Of a DNA stretch of 64,000 nt, positions 23,892-31,460 are shown piece after piece. The notes under the pieces were generated by a model. The model saw nothing but the letters and a program-made list of their open reading frames with translations, ran no database searches and was not told the DNA's origin. Each line of letters starts with the position of its first letter. Within the stretch, counting starts at the first letter, position 1. The position numbers were made by a program, and so were the translations under genes. The DNA is from CAWJMF01 sp963843945 (GTDB lineage Bacteria > Vulcanimicrobiota > Vulcanimicrobiia > Vulcanimicrobiales > Vulcanimicrobiaceae), in contig CAWJMF010000002.1 of the NCBI GenBank assembly GCA_963843945.1, positions 2,108,001 to 2,172,000 of the forward strand. Direction: 5' to 3'.

Positions 23892-24806
23892 TCACGCTCT
23901 GAGCGAGCTCGAGCGGTTCCGGCGCCCGGTGCCGGTCGGCGCGAACGAGAGCGTCGCGATCGCATACTCCACGAAGCTCGACGCGGCGGCGCCGAGCTCG
24001 CGCTCGCGGCCGGCGACCAAATGCCAAGGACGTGCGATCGGCGTCGCGCGGGTCGGTACGACGATCAGCGCCGCGTCGTCCAACTCGCGCGCGACCGCCT
24101 CGCGCGACAGGAGCGAAATGCCGAGGCCGACGCGTAAGCACTCGCGGATTGCGCCGTTCGAGCCGATCGTCAAGCGCGGCGGCGCGATGTCGAGCGTCGC
24201 GAAGAGCTCTTCCGTTGCGACCCGGGTTCCCGAGCCGGGCTCGCGCACGAGCCACGTCGTTTCACCCAGCGCGCTCAGCGTACGCGCGACGTCGGGCGCC
24301 GCAACGACGACGAGCTCGTTCGGCCGCGTCGCGAGCGTGCGGAAGTCGCGATCTTCGGGCGGGCGGCCGGCGAGCGCGAGGTCGACCTCCCAATGGTCGA
24401 GCCGCTCCCACACGCGCTCGCGATTGGCGACCTCGAGTTCGATGTCGAGCCGCGCATCGGCGGAGCGCACGCCGGCCAGCAGCGTCGCCAGCAGCTGCTC
24501 CGCGACCGTCGTGACCGTCGCGAGGCGCAGTCGCCCGCCCTGCAGCGCCGTCGCGCGCGCCGACCGTTCGATTTCGTGGAGCAGCGCTAGGACGCGGCGT
24601 CCTTCCCGCTCGACCCCGCGACCGGCCGCGGTGATTCCGATGCCGCGGCCGCGGCGTTCGAGCAGCGCCACCCCGAGTTCGCGCTGAAGGCCGGCCAGCG
24701 CCGACGAGACCGCCGGTTGCGAGACGACCAGCGAATTCGCCGCTTCTTGCACCGAGCCGGTTCGCGCAACCTCGATGAACGTGCGCAGCTGGTGGATCGA
24801 AAACAT
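23892..24806 (-). CDS. cbbR: LysR-type regulator, probable CbbR
   Basis: A 304-residue LysR protein divergent from the Calvin operon, the standard place for CbbR. The N-terminal helix-turn-helix spans about residues 4-60 (IHQLRTFIEVARTGSVQEAA), followed by the two-lobed effector domain. ATG 24806 is preferred since AAGG lies 8 nt upstream; another in-frame ATG is at 24812. LysR proteins of this kind sense metabolites such as RuBP or NADPH in other bacteria, but the ligand cannot be read here. Divergence from prk suggests shared control through 24805-24851. Confidence 0.85.
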   Translation of the reverse strand: MFSIHQLRTFIEVARTGSVQEAANSLVVSQPAVSSALAGLQRELGVALLERRGRGIGITAAGRGVEREGRRVLALLHEIERSARATALQGGRLRLATVTTVAEQLLATLLAGVRSADARLDIELEVANRERVWERLDHWEVDLALAGRPPEDRDFRTLATRPNELVVVAAPDVARTLSALGETTWLVREPGSGTRVATEELFATLDIAPPRLTIGSNGAIRECLRVGLGISLLSREAVARELDDAALIVVPTRATPIARPWHLVAGRERELGAAASSFVEYAIATLSFAPTGTGRRNRSSSLRA

Positions 24807-24851
24807 AAGCATTACCTTATCGGTAGGCTCAATACTTGTATTTGACGTCAA
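24805..24851. promoter_or_regulatory. Divergent cbbR / prk control region with three dyads
   Basis: Three inverted repeats are stacked: ATAAG-N6-CTTAT (24805-24820, overlapping the cbbR start), AATACTTGTATT (24831-24842) and TTGACGTCAA (24842-24851). The area is AT-richer than its surroundings. TTGACG within the last dyad could also be a -35. They are candidate CbbR sites, suited to autorepression and activation of prk. The dyads are read directly; binding is inferred. Confidence 0.55.
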
Positions 24852-24927
24852 TGATTCCTCGTGCCAGCATGAAGGCCACTTGCAGCTCGCCGGCGCGCAG
24901 CCGGAAATGAGGCCCAGGCCTTTGGCT

Positions 24928-25857
24928 ATGCGACCGATCATGATCGCCGTCGGCGGCGACTCGGGGACCGGAAAGACGACGCTGTGCGCGGGAATCGACC
25001 GCATCTTCGGCGCCGAGCGCGTCGAGACGCTCTGCCTGGACGATTACCACGCGCTCGATCGCAAACAGCGCAAAGCCGTCGGCATGACCGCACTCGACCC
25101 GCGCGCCAACAACTTCGCGGCGATGCAAGAGGACTGCTGGGCGTTGCGCGAGGGGCGCACGATCACCAAGCCCGTTTACGATCACAGCGACGGCACGTTC
25201 GGGACACCCGAGCGCATCGAGCCCAAGGAATTCATCATCGTTCAGGGCCTGTTTCCGCTCTACACGCGCGCGATGCGCGAGCTCTTCGACGTGACCGTTT
25301 GGCTCGATCCCGAACCCGACCTCAAGATAGCCTGGAAGATTCAACGCGACACCTTTCAGCGCGGGTACAGCGAGGCCGAAGTACGCGACGAGCTCGAGCG
25401 GCGCCAGCCCGACATCAAAGCCCACATCACGCCGCAAGCGAGGCACGCAGACTTGCTCGTAACGTTTTACCGCCCGGAGGGCTGGGACGACGCTCCCGAC
25501 CCCGCAAAACTGAGCGCGCGCGTGCGCAAGAGCGGGCGCTTCAAGCCCCTCGACTACTCGGAGTTTGCAAGCCAAAAGACGTCGATCCGTCAACTGCAAG
25601 AAACGCGCGACGGAGGTTATCCGGAAACCGTGATCGAGCTCGACGGCGACATCGACGATCGCACCGCCGAAGCCGTCCAGGACAAGATCTGGTCGCACAT
25701 GGATACGCACGCACACCTCCGCCCCGAAAGTCTCGGGACCTTTCGCGACGCGCAAGGCACGCTGCACATCAGTCACTCGCTCGCGCTCGCGCAATTGCTC
25801 ATCGCACGCCGGATCGTGCTCGTCGAAAACGAGTTGCTGGTGGAGGCGGTATCGTGA
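24928..25857 (+). CDS. prkA: Phosphoribulokinase
   Basis: A 309-residue kinase that converts ribulose 5-phosphate to RuBP with ATP. The P-loop GGDSGTGKTT is at about residues 9-18, and LCLDDYHALDRKQRK matches the PRK substrate region. ATG 24928 gives the natural N-terminus MRPIMIAVGG; upstream in-frame starts fall in the regulatory region. The stop overlaps the cbbL start (GTGA). PRK and RuBisCO in one operon show a Calvin-Benson cycle; other cycle enzymes are not in the window. Confidence 0.94.
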   Translation: MRPIMIAVGGDSGTGKTTLCAGIDRIFGAERVETLCLDDYHALDRKQRKAVGMTALDPRANNFAAMQEDCWALREGRTITKPVYDHSDGTFGTPERIEPKEFIIVQGLFPLYTRAMRELFDVTVWLDPEPDLKIAWKIQRDTFQRGYSEAEVRDELERRQPDIKAHITPQARHADLLVTFYRPEGWDDAPDPAKLSARVRKSGRFKPLDYSEFASQKTSIRQLQETRDGGYPETVIELDGDIDDRTAEAVQDKIWSHMDTHAHLRPESLGTFRDAQGTLHISHSLALAQLLIARRIVLVENELLVEAVS

Positions 25858-27281
25858 ACGCTCGCTGGGCCTCCGGGGTCTTGCCCTATGCCACGATGGG
25901 CTACTGGGATCCCGACTACGTCCCCAAGGATACCGACGTGCTGTGCGCGTTCCGCGTCACGCCGCAATCCGGCGTGGATCCGATCGAAGCCGCTGCCGCA
26001 GTCGCCGGCGAATCGTCGACCGCGACCTGGACCGTCGTGTGGACGGACCGCCTTACCGCCCACGAGCACTACCAAGCCAAGGCGTACCGTCTCGATCCCG
26101 TACCGGGAAACCCGGAGCAGTTCATCGCGTACATCGCGTACGACCTCGACCTCTTCGAGGAAGGCTCGATCGCCAACCTGACGTCCTCGATCATCGGAAA
26201 CGTTTTTGGTTTCAAGGCGCTCAAAGCGCTGCGTCTCGAAGACATGCGCATCCCCGTCGCCTACGTCAAGACGTTTGCGGGACCGCCGCACGGCATCGTG
26301 ATGGAGCGCGAGTACCTGAACAAGTTCGGCCGTCCGCTGCTCGGCGCGACGACCAAACCCAAACTCGGCCTGTCGGCGAAGAACTACGGCCGCGTGGTAT
26401 ACGAGGCGCTCAGCGGCGGTCTCGATTTCACGAAGGACGACGAAAACATCAACTCGCAGCCCTTCATGCGCTGGCGCGACCGGTATCTGTTCTGCATGGA
26501 AGCCGTCAATCGCGCCGAGGCGGCGACCGGCGAAGTCAAAGGCCACTACCTCAACGTTACGGCGGCCGACATGGAAGCAATGTACGAGCGAGCCGAATTC
26601 GCCAAGGAGTTAGGCAGCGTCATCATCATGCTCGACCTGACGGTCGGGTACACGGCGATGACTTCGATGTCGAAATGGGCGCGCAAAAACGGCGTTCTCC
26701 TGCATCTGCACCGGGCTGGTCACGGCACCTTCACGCGTCAGAAGAGCCACGGCGTAAGCTTCCGCGTCATCTCGAAATGGGTGCGGCTGCTCGGCGTCGA
26801 TCACGTGCACGCCGGCACCGTCGTCGGGAAGCTCGAAGGGGACCCCAACACCACGAAGGGTTTCTACGACACGCTGCGCGAGGATTTCACGCCCGCCAAC
26901 CCGCTGACGGGACTCTATTTCGACCAGCACTGGGCCTCGCTCGCCCCGGTGATGCCGGTGGCCTCGGGCGGCATCCACGCCGGTCAAATGCACGAGTTGC
27001 TGCACTATCTCGGCGAAGACGTCGTGCTGCAGTTCGGCGGCGGCACGATCGGGCATCCGGATGGAATCGCCGCCGGCGCGACGGCCAATCGCGTGGCGCT
27101 CGAAGCGATGATCTTGGCGCGCAACGAGGGTCGCGACTATCTGGCCGAGGGGCCCGACATCTTGCGCGACGCCGCGCGGCACTGCGCGCCGCTGGCGCGC
27201 GCGCTCGAAATCTGGCGCGACGTCTCGTTCAACTACGAATCCACCGACACGCCGGACGCCGTTCCCACGCCGTCTTACTAA
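25854..27281 (+). CDS. cbbL: RuBisCO large subunit, form I, red type
   Basis: A 475-residue catalytic subunit. The carbamylated Lys194 and metal ligands Asp196 and Glu197 are in GGLDFTKDDE, Lys168/Lys170 in TTKPKLGLS, and the loop 6 Lys326 in GTVVGKLEGDP. The block HRAGHGTFTRQKSHG and the partner CbbX fit the red (IC/ID-like) lineage more than the green one; the GNST usual in form IC is GHGT here. The GTG start at 25854 overlaps prk and follows GGAGG by about 6 nt. Confidence 0.96.
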   Translation: MNARWASGVLPYATMGYWDPDYVPKDTDVLCAFRVTPQSGVDPIEAAAAVAGESSTATWTVVWTDRLTAHEHYQAKAYRLDPVPGNPEQFIAYIAYDLDLFEEGSIANLTSSIIGNVFGFKALKALRLEDMRIPVAYVKTFAGPPHGIVMEREYLNKFGRPLLGATTKPKLGLSAKNYGRVVYEALSGGLDFTKDDENINSQPFMRWRDRYLFCMEAVNRAEAATGEVKGHYLNVTAADMEAMYERAEFAKELGSVIIMLDLTVGYTAMTSMSKWARKNGVLLHLHRAGHGTFTRQKSHGVSFRVISKWVRLLGVDHVHAGTVVGKLEGDPNTTKGFYDTLREDFTPANPLTGLYFDQHWASLAPVMPVASGGIHAGQMHELLHYLGEDVVLQFGGGTIGHPDGIAAGATANRVALEAMILARNEGRDYLAEGPDILRDAARHCAPLARALEIWRDVSFNYESTDTPDAVPTPSY

Positions 27282-27290
27282 GGACGAACG

Positions 27291-27731
27291 ATGCGACTGA
27301 CCCAAGGAACCTTTTCGTACCTGCCGGACCTGACCGACGAGCAGATCGCGAGACAAGTACAGTACGCGCTCGACAACGAGTGGTCGATCTCGATCGAGTA
27401 TACCGACGATCCCCACCCGCGTAATGCCTACTGGGAGATGTGGGCGCTTCCGATGTTCGATCTGCGGGACGCAGCCGGGGTTATGGAAAAGCTGGCGAGC
27501 GCGCGAGAGGCCCACGCCGGCGAGTACATCAAGATCAACGCCTACGACGCGCGTTTGGGACGTCAAACGACGGCGCTGAGCTTCATCGTGAACCGGCCAC
27601 GCCGCGAACCCGGCTTCCGCCTCGAACGGCAAGTGCGCAGCGACCGCCAAATCGGCTACACGCTGCATTCCTACGCCGCCGATCGCCCGCACGGCGAGCG
27701 CTACCCTGAGGCGAAGAACGGCCACCTGTGA
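27291..27731 (+). CDS. cbbS: RuBisCO small subunit, red type
   Basis: A 146-residue small subunit. The N-terminal MRLTQGTFSYLPDLTDEQI and the central NAYWEMWALPMFDL are typical. The C-terminal extension (from about residue 105, GFRLERQVRSDRQIGYTLHSY) is the beta-hairpin found in red-type small subunits, which fills the central channel and supports L8S8 assembly. It starts 9 bp after cbbL and overlaps cbbX by four bases. Confidence 0.96.
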   Translation: MRLTQGTFSYLPDLTDEQIARQVQYALDNEWSISIEYTDDPHPRNAYWEMWALPMFDLRDAAGVMEKLASAREAHAGEYIKINAYDARLGRQTTALSFIVNRPRREPGFRLERQVRSDRQIGYTLHSYAADRPHGERYPEAKNGHL

Positions 27732-28639
27732 ACGAGCAGGCTCGGGAGCTTGCGAAGGGAGGTTCCGTCGAACTATCCGGGCTCGACCTCGACGCGGCGC
27801 TGCGCGATTCGCAAGTCGGCGATGTCCTCGGTAAGCTCGAGCGCGAACTCGTCGGCTTGGCTCCGGTCAAAACGCGCATTCGCGAGATCGCGCACCTCCT
27901 GCTCATCGATAAATTGCGGGCCGGCGTGGGGCTCGCCGCCGTGCCGCCCTCGCTGCACATGTCCTTCACCGGCGCGCCGGGCACGGGCAAAACGACCGTT
28001 GCGACGCGCATGGCCGAGATTCTCCATCGGCTCGGCTACGTACGGCGCGGGCACGTCGTCACCGCAACGCGCGACGACCTCGTCGGTCAATACATCGGCC
28101 ACACCGCCCCGAAAACGAAGGAAGTCTTGAAGAAAGCGCTGGGCGGCGTGCTATTCATTGATGAAGCGTACTACCTGTACAAGCCCGAGAACGAGCGCGA
28201 CTACGGCGGCGAAGCGATCGAGATTCTGTTACAGGCAATGGAGAATCAGCGCGACGACTTCGTCGTCATCTTCGCCGGCTACAAGGATCGCATGGAGACG
28301 TTTTTTGCGAGCAATCCCGGACTGCGGTCCCGGGTCGCCAGCCACATCGACTTTCCGAATTACAGCCCGAGCGAGTTGAGTGCGATCGCGCAGTTGATGC
28401 TCGCGAAGCTCAACTACGAGTTCACTCCGGCCGCCCAAAAGGCGTTCCAAGAGTATCTCGAGCTGCGCGTTGCGCAGCCGCAGTTCGCCAACGCACGCAG
28501 CGTGCGCAACGCGCTCGATCGCGCACGCCTCAGGCACGCCACGCGACTCTTCGAGCACGGCGGCCAAGTGACGCCTCAACAACTCAAAACGATCGAGGAA
28601 GCCGATATCCGCAAGAGCCGGGTTTTCTCCGCGAGTTAG
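27728..28639 (+). CDS. cbbX: AAA+ RuBisCO activase CbbX
   Basis: A 303-residue AAA+ ATPase that pulls the large-subunit C-terminus through its pore to release inhibitory sugar phosphates. Walker A GAPGTGKTT is at 82-90, the pore loop YIG at 122-124 and Walker B VLFIDEA at 141-147. The GTG start overlaps cbbS. Presence in the operon independently supports a red-type RuBisCO. A hairpin follows the stop. Confidence 0.95.
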   Translation: MNEQARELAKGGSVELSGLDLDAALRDSQVGDVLGKLERELVGLAPVKTRIREIAHLLLIDKLRAGVGLAAVPPSLHMSFTGAPGTGKTTVATRMAEILHRLGYVRRGHVVTATRDDLVGQYIGHTAPKTKEVLKKALGGVLFIDEAYYLYKPENERDYGGEAIEILLQAMENQRDDFVVIFAGYKDRMETFFASNPGLRSRVASHIDFPNYSPSELSAIAQLMLAKLNYEFTPAAQKAFQEYLELRVAQPQFANARSVRNALDRARLRHATRLFEHGGQVTPQQLKTIEEADIRKSRVFSAS

Positions 28640-28641
28640 AA

Positions 28642-28664
28642 CCGCTCGGCTACGCGACGAGCGG
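28642..28664 (+). terminator. Hairpin after cbbX
   Basis: CCGCTCG (28642-28648) and CGAGCGG (28658-28664) form a perfect 7-bp stem with a 9-nt loop directly after the cbbX stop. There is only a short AT-rich tail (TAAAT) and no T-run, so it is a weak intrinsic terminator or an mRNA-stabilising end. Confidence 0.45.
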
Positions 28665-28695
28665 TAAATCCAGGCGCTCGCGCCAAGCAGAGCGG

Positions 28696-29508
28696 ATGGA
28701 AATCACGCAGATTCTGCCCAAAGATCTCTTCGCGGACAAGACCGTCTTCGTGACGGGCGGCGGCAGCGGCATCAACCTCGGGATCGCAAAGACGTTCGCC
28801 AAGCTTGGAGCGCGCATCGCCATCTGCGGGCGTTCGCAAGAGCGGCTCGACGGCGCGGCCGCCGAACTGCGCGCGCTCGGTGCCGGCGTTTTCACCCAAG
28901 CGGCCGACGTACGCGACTACGCTGCACTCGAGGCGGCGATGACGGGTGCGAAAGACGCGCTGGGACCGATCGGCGTGCTCGTCGTGGGCGCGGCTGGAAA
29001 CTTTCCGGCGGCGGCCGAGGTGCTCAGCCCGAACGGCTTCAAGTCGGTCGTCGACATCGATCTGCTCGGCGGCTTCAACGCCTCCCGCGCCGCGTTTCCG
29101 CAGCTCAAGGAAACGCAGGGATCGATCACCTTTATCTCCGCCGGGCAAGCGTTCATCCCGTACGCGTATCAGGCCCACGTCGGCGCGGCCAAAGCCGGCA
29201 TCGACAACTTGATGCGCAACCTCGCGCTTGAGTGGGGCAAATTCGGCATCCGCGTTAACAGCGTCGCGCCGGGGCCGATTGACGACACCGAGGGAATGCG
29301 CCGGCTCGCGCCGAGCGAAGACGTCAAGAAGAAGTTCGCCGGCATCATTCCGCTACGCCGTCTCGGCAGCGTCGACGACATCGGCAACGTCGCCGCCTTT
29401 CTCGCGTCGCCGCTGGCGTCGTACGTGAGCGGCACGCTGCTGGTCGCCGACGGCGGCCAAAACTTGCTCGGCTCCGGCGTGTGGGCCGCGCTCGCGATGG
29501 GCGGCTGA
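28696..29508 (+). CDS. Short-chain dehydrogenase/reductase, dienoyl-CoA-reductase-like
   Basis: A 270-residue classical SDR. The cofactor motif GGGSGINLGIA (about 21-31) and CGRSQERLD suggest NADP(H). The catalytic region reads ISAGQAFIPYAYQAHVGAAK, with Lys in AAKAG, resembling 2,4-dienoyl-CoA reductases and peroxisomal-type enoyl reductases more than FabG. It may act in fatty-acid metabolism; the substrate is not determined. It is separated from cbbX by the hairpin and followed at once by a TTG-started exported protein. Confidence 0.8.
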   Translation: MEITQILPKDLFADKTVFVTGGGSGINLGIAKTFAKLGARIAICGRSQERLDGAAAELRALGAGVFTQAADVRDYAALEAAMTGAKDALGPIGVLVVGAAGNFPAAAEVLSPNGFKSVVDIDLLGGFNASRAAFPQLKETQGSITFISAGQAFIPYAYQAHVGAAKAGIDNLMRNLALEWGKFGIRVNSVAPGPIDDTEGMRRLAPSEDVKKKFAGIIPLRRLGSVDDIGNVAAFLASPLASYVSGTLLVADGGQNLLGSGVWAALAMGG

Positions 29509-30078
29509 TTGCGCGAAGTCCTGGCGCTGGCTGCCTGCATTACGTTAGTAGGCGCGACTTCGCCGCCGCACGCATCCTATTCGCCGAGTTCCACCCAACG
29601 CTGCGTGGCGGCCGCCCAATCCGTCGAAGCGTACGACGCGCTGAGCAAAGATCCCGAAGCTCCCCTTGAAGACGCGATCGCCGCAGCGCTGAGCGCGTCG
29701 GAGGCCTTTAGGAAATGCGCCGTTTTCGCCAGCGTGCGCGGGAACGTCGAGGATCTTCACCTTATGCAAGTCAGCGCGGCGCAGTATCGCTACGCAGCCG
29801 GACGGCTTTCGTTTGCAGCGGGGGACTATTCGCAGGCGCGCGTGCAACTGAACGCCGCCCGCGACCTCGTCGCCGAAACGATCGCCTGGCAACGGCCTGC
29901 CGTGCCGGACCAGCCGGTCCAGAGCGCGCAAGAACGGCAGTCGGACTATCGCGCATCCGCTCTCGCCGTGCGCGATGCCGCGAGCGCACTGCTTGCGAAG
30001 ATTCCCGTCCCGACCGGCGTCTCGACCGCACCCGCGACGACGCCCGCAACGAGCGAGCCGAAGCGGCCTCCCGCGTAG
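29509..30078 (+). CDS. Uncharacterised exported protein
   Basis: A 189-residue protein starting with TTG immediately after the SDR stop. The first about 22 residues form a signal-like segment (VLALAACITLVGATSPPHA). The mature part is Ala-rich and helical, with two cysteines (RCVAAA and RKCAVF), and ends in a Pro/Thr-rich tail. It resembles a helical-hairpin periplasmic protein, but I do not recognise a family. Codon use and lack of stops support coding. Confidence 0.6.
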   Translation: MREVLALAACITLVGATSPPHASYSPSSTQRCVAAAQSVEAYDALSKDPEAPLEDAIAAALSASEAFRKCAVFASVRGNVEDLHLMQVSAAQYRYAAGRLSFAAGDYSQARVQLNAARDLVAETIAWQRPAVPDQPVQSAQERQSDYRASALAVRDAASALLAKIPVPTGVSTAPATTPATSEPKRPPA

Positions 30079-30146
30079 ACTGGGCGACGGGCTACTCGAG
30101 CGAGAATCCGGGTGGCAAACGGAGCCATCATCTGCCGGAGGTTGCC

Positions 30147-30746
30147 ATGCGGTTCGAACTCTTGAACACCATCGGAACGCTGCTTACGGTGATCATCATC
30201 GGGGCCACTGCCATCGCGGCGATGGTGCAGTTGCGCCACCTGCGCGCCGGCAATCAAATCACCGCGATGCTCAGCATCGGGAACAACTTTGACGCAAGCA
30301 GCTACCGGGATGCCATTGCCTTGATAGGCCAAAAACTCGACGAGGCGCTTGCCGATCCCGCGTTTCGCAGCTACGAAATCGCCTGGCCGCGAGGTCTGCG
30401 GCCTCCGGAGGTCGAGCCGGAGTTCGTCGAGATTCGACGTGCGGCCATTCTCGTTGGAAACACCTACGAAGAGTTGGGGCTCCTCGTCAAGACCGGCATC
30501 GTCGACCAAGGCCTATTTCTCGAGCACTACTGGGGCAATATTTTGGACGAGTGGAAACAGCTCGGAACCTACACCGCGTTCGTGCGTGAAGCCAATGGGC
30601 GAGCGGCACTGTGGGAAAACTTCGAATACCTCGCGGCGCTGGCCGAGGATTGGAGAGACTCGCATCCTACGACGTACCCGAAGGGGATTCGGCGGATGGA
30701 AGTCCACAATCCGTGGCCGGTTCCTCCGATGCCGGCCTCGGTTTAG
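30147..30746 (+). CDS. DUF4760-like membrane-anchored protein
   Basis: A 199-residue protein with one N-terminal membrane segment (LLTVIIIGATAIAAMVQLRHL) and a soluble helical domain of the DUF4760 type, whose function is unknown. ATG 30147 follows CCGGAGG at good spacing; the frame is open further upstream but that part is out-of-frame overlap with the preceding gene. Its stop overlaps the end of the convergent DUF2239 gene by three bases. Confidence 0.7.
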   Translation: MRFELLNTIGTLLTVIIIGATAIAAMVQLRHLRAGNQITAMLSIGNNFDASSYRDAIALIGQKLDEALADPAFRSYEIAWPRGLRPPEVEPEFVEIRRAAILVGNTYEELGLLVKTGIVDQGLFLEHYWGNILDEWKQLGTYTAFVREANGRAALWENFEYLAALAEDWRDSHPTTYPKGIRRMEVHNPWPVPPMPASV

Positions 30747-31333
30747 CCGCTCAGCGCGCGCGCGGCAAGTTTTTCGGCGTAGGAACGAACGCCGGCAGGC
30801 CACGATTGGATGTGAGCGGTGAATCGCGCACCGTCAGCGGCGAAGAGCGCGCGCGATGCTTCTTCGAAACCGGCCAGATCGCCGGCGACCGCACGCATGA
30901 AGCGGTACGCATGGTCTTGCGCGAGACGCAGACGATCGCTTTCGCCGCCGCCGCGCCGCGCCTCGTCCACGAGTTTGCGCAGCGCGACCGAGGCGCCGCC
31001 GCGCTGCGTGGCGAGCCATTCCCAGTGACGCGGCAGCAGCGTGACTTCGCGCGCCACGACGCCTAACTTCGGACGTCCCGGCGTGCGCGCTTTGGCCGAG
31101 CCGTCATGCGGCGTTTCCGCCGCCGGCGATTCCGCGATGTGCTGCAGCACGTCGCCGGCGCTGCCGCGCAGATCGAGCTCGATCCGTTGGCCGGTGTCGT
31201 CGTTGAAGATCAAGACCGAGGCTGCGTCGCCGCCGCGACGCTGGAGGTCCTTGAGGGCGGTCACGACCTGACGCGGTGAACCGCTAGCGATCGTCTCAAG
31301 CCCGGAAAAGGCCGTCCAGTTGGGCGAGTCCAT
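30743..31333 (-). CDS. DUF2239 family protein
   Basis: A 196-residue protein of the DUF2239 family, function unknown. The first about 75 residues form a beta-rich part (ALKDLQRRGGDAASVLIFND), followed by a basic linker and a helical region (LLPRHWEWLATQRGGASVAL, DHAYRFMRAVAGDLAGFEEA). The ATG at 31333 lies only 7 nt from a consensus -10, with no ribosome binding site, so translation is probably leaderless. An ACCCGGGT palindrome overlaps the promoter, suggesting tight regulation, possibly by a TetR- or MarR-like factor not present in the window. Confidence 0.75.
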   Translation of the reverse strand: MDSPNWTAFSGLETIASGSPRQVVTALKDLQRRGGDAASVLIFNDDTGQRIELDLRGSAGDVLQHIAESPAAETPHDGSAKARTPGRPKLGVVAREVTLLPRHWEWLATQRGGASVALRKLVDEARRGGGESDRLRLAQDHAYRFMRAVAGDLAGFEEASRALFAADGARFTAHIQSWPAGVRSYAEKLAARALSG

Positions 31334-31340
31334 ACAAAGG

Positions 31341-31379
31341 ATTATACCCGGGTAAATCCTTCGGTCAATATCGCCCGGG
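31341..31379 (-). promoter_or_regulatory. Leaderless promoter of the DUF2239 gene with CCCGGG palindromes
   Basis: Read leftward: TTGACC (31368 down to 31363), a 16-bp spacer and TATAAT (31346 down to 31341), then 7 nt to the ATG. TACCCGGGTA (31345-31354) overlaps the -10 and spacer, and a second CCCGGG (31374-31379) lies upstream of the -35. The sequence CCCGGGTAAA occurs twice, 27 bp apart. This looks like a repressor-controlled promoter. Confidence 0.65.
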
Positions 31380-31423
31380 TAAAATCATCGCTCCAGCGCA
31401 AAAAGACCTGTTCCGTGATACGA

Positions 31424-31452
31424 TTGACACCGAACACACGTTCGATTACGAT
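31424..31452 (+). promoter_or_regulatory. SOS-type promoter of dnaE2 with LexA box
   Basis: TTGACA (31424-31429), a 17-bp spacer and TACGAT (31447-31452) form a strong sigma70 promoter. CGAACACACGTTCG at 31431-31444 fits in the spacer and matches the Gram-positive/actinobacterial-type LexA consensus (CGAAC-N4-GTTCG). The start of transcription would be about 31459, so the ATG at 31461 is essentially leaderless. Confidence 0.75.
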
Positions 31453-31460
31453 TGCGGCCC

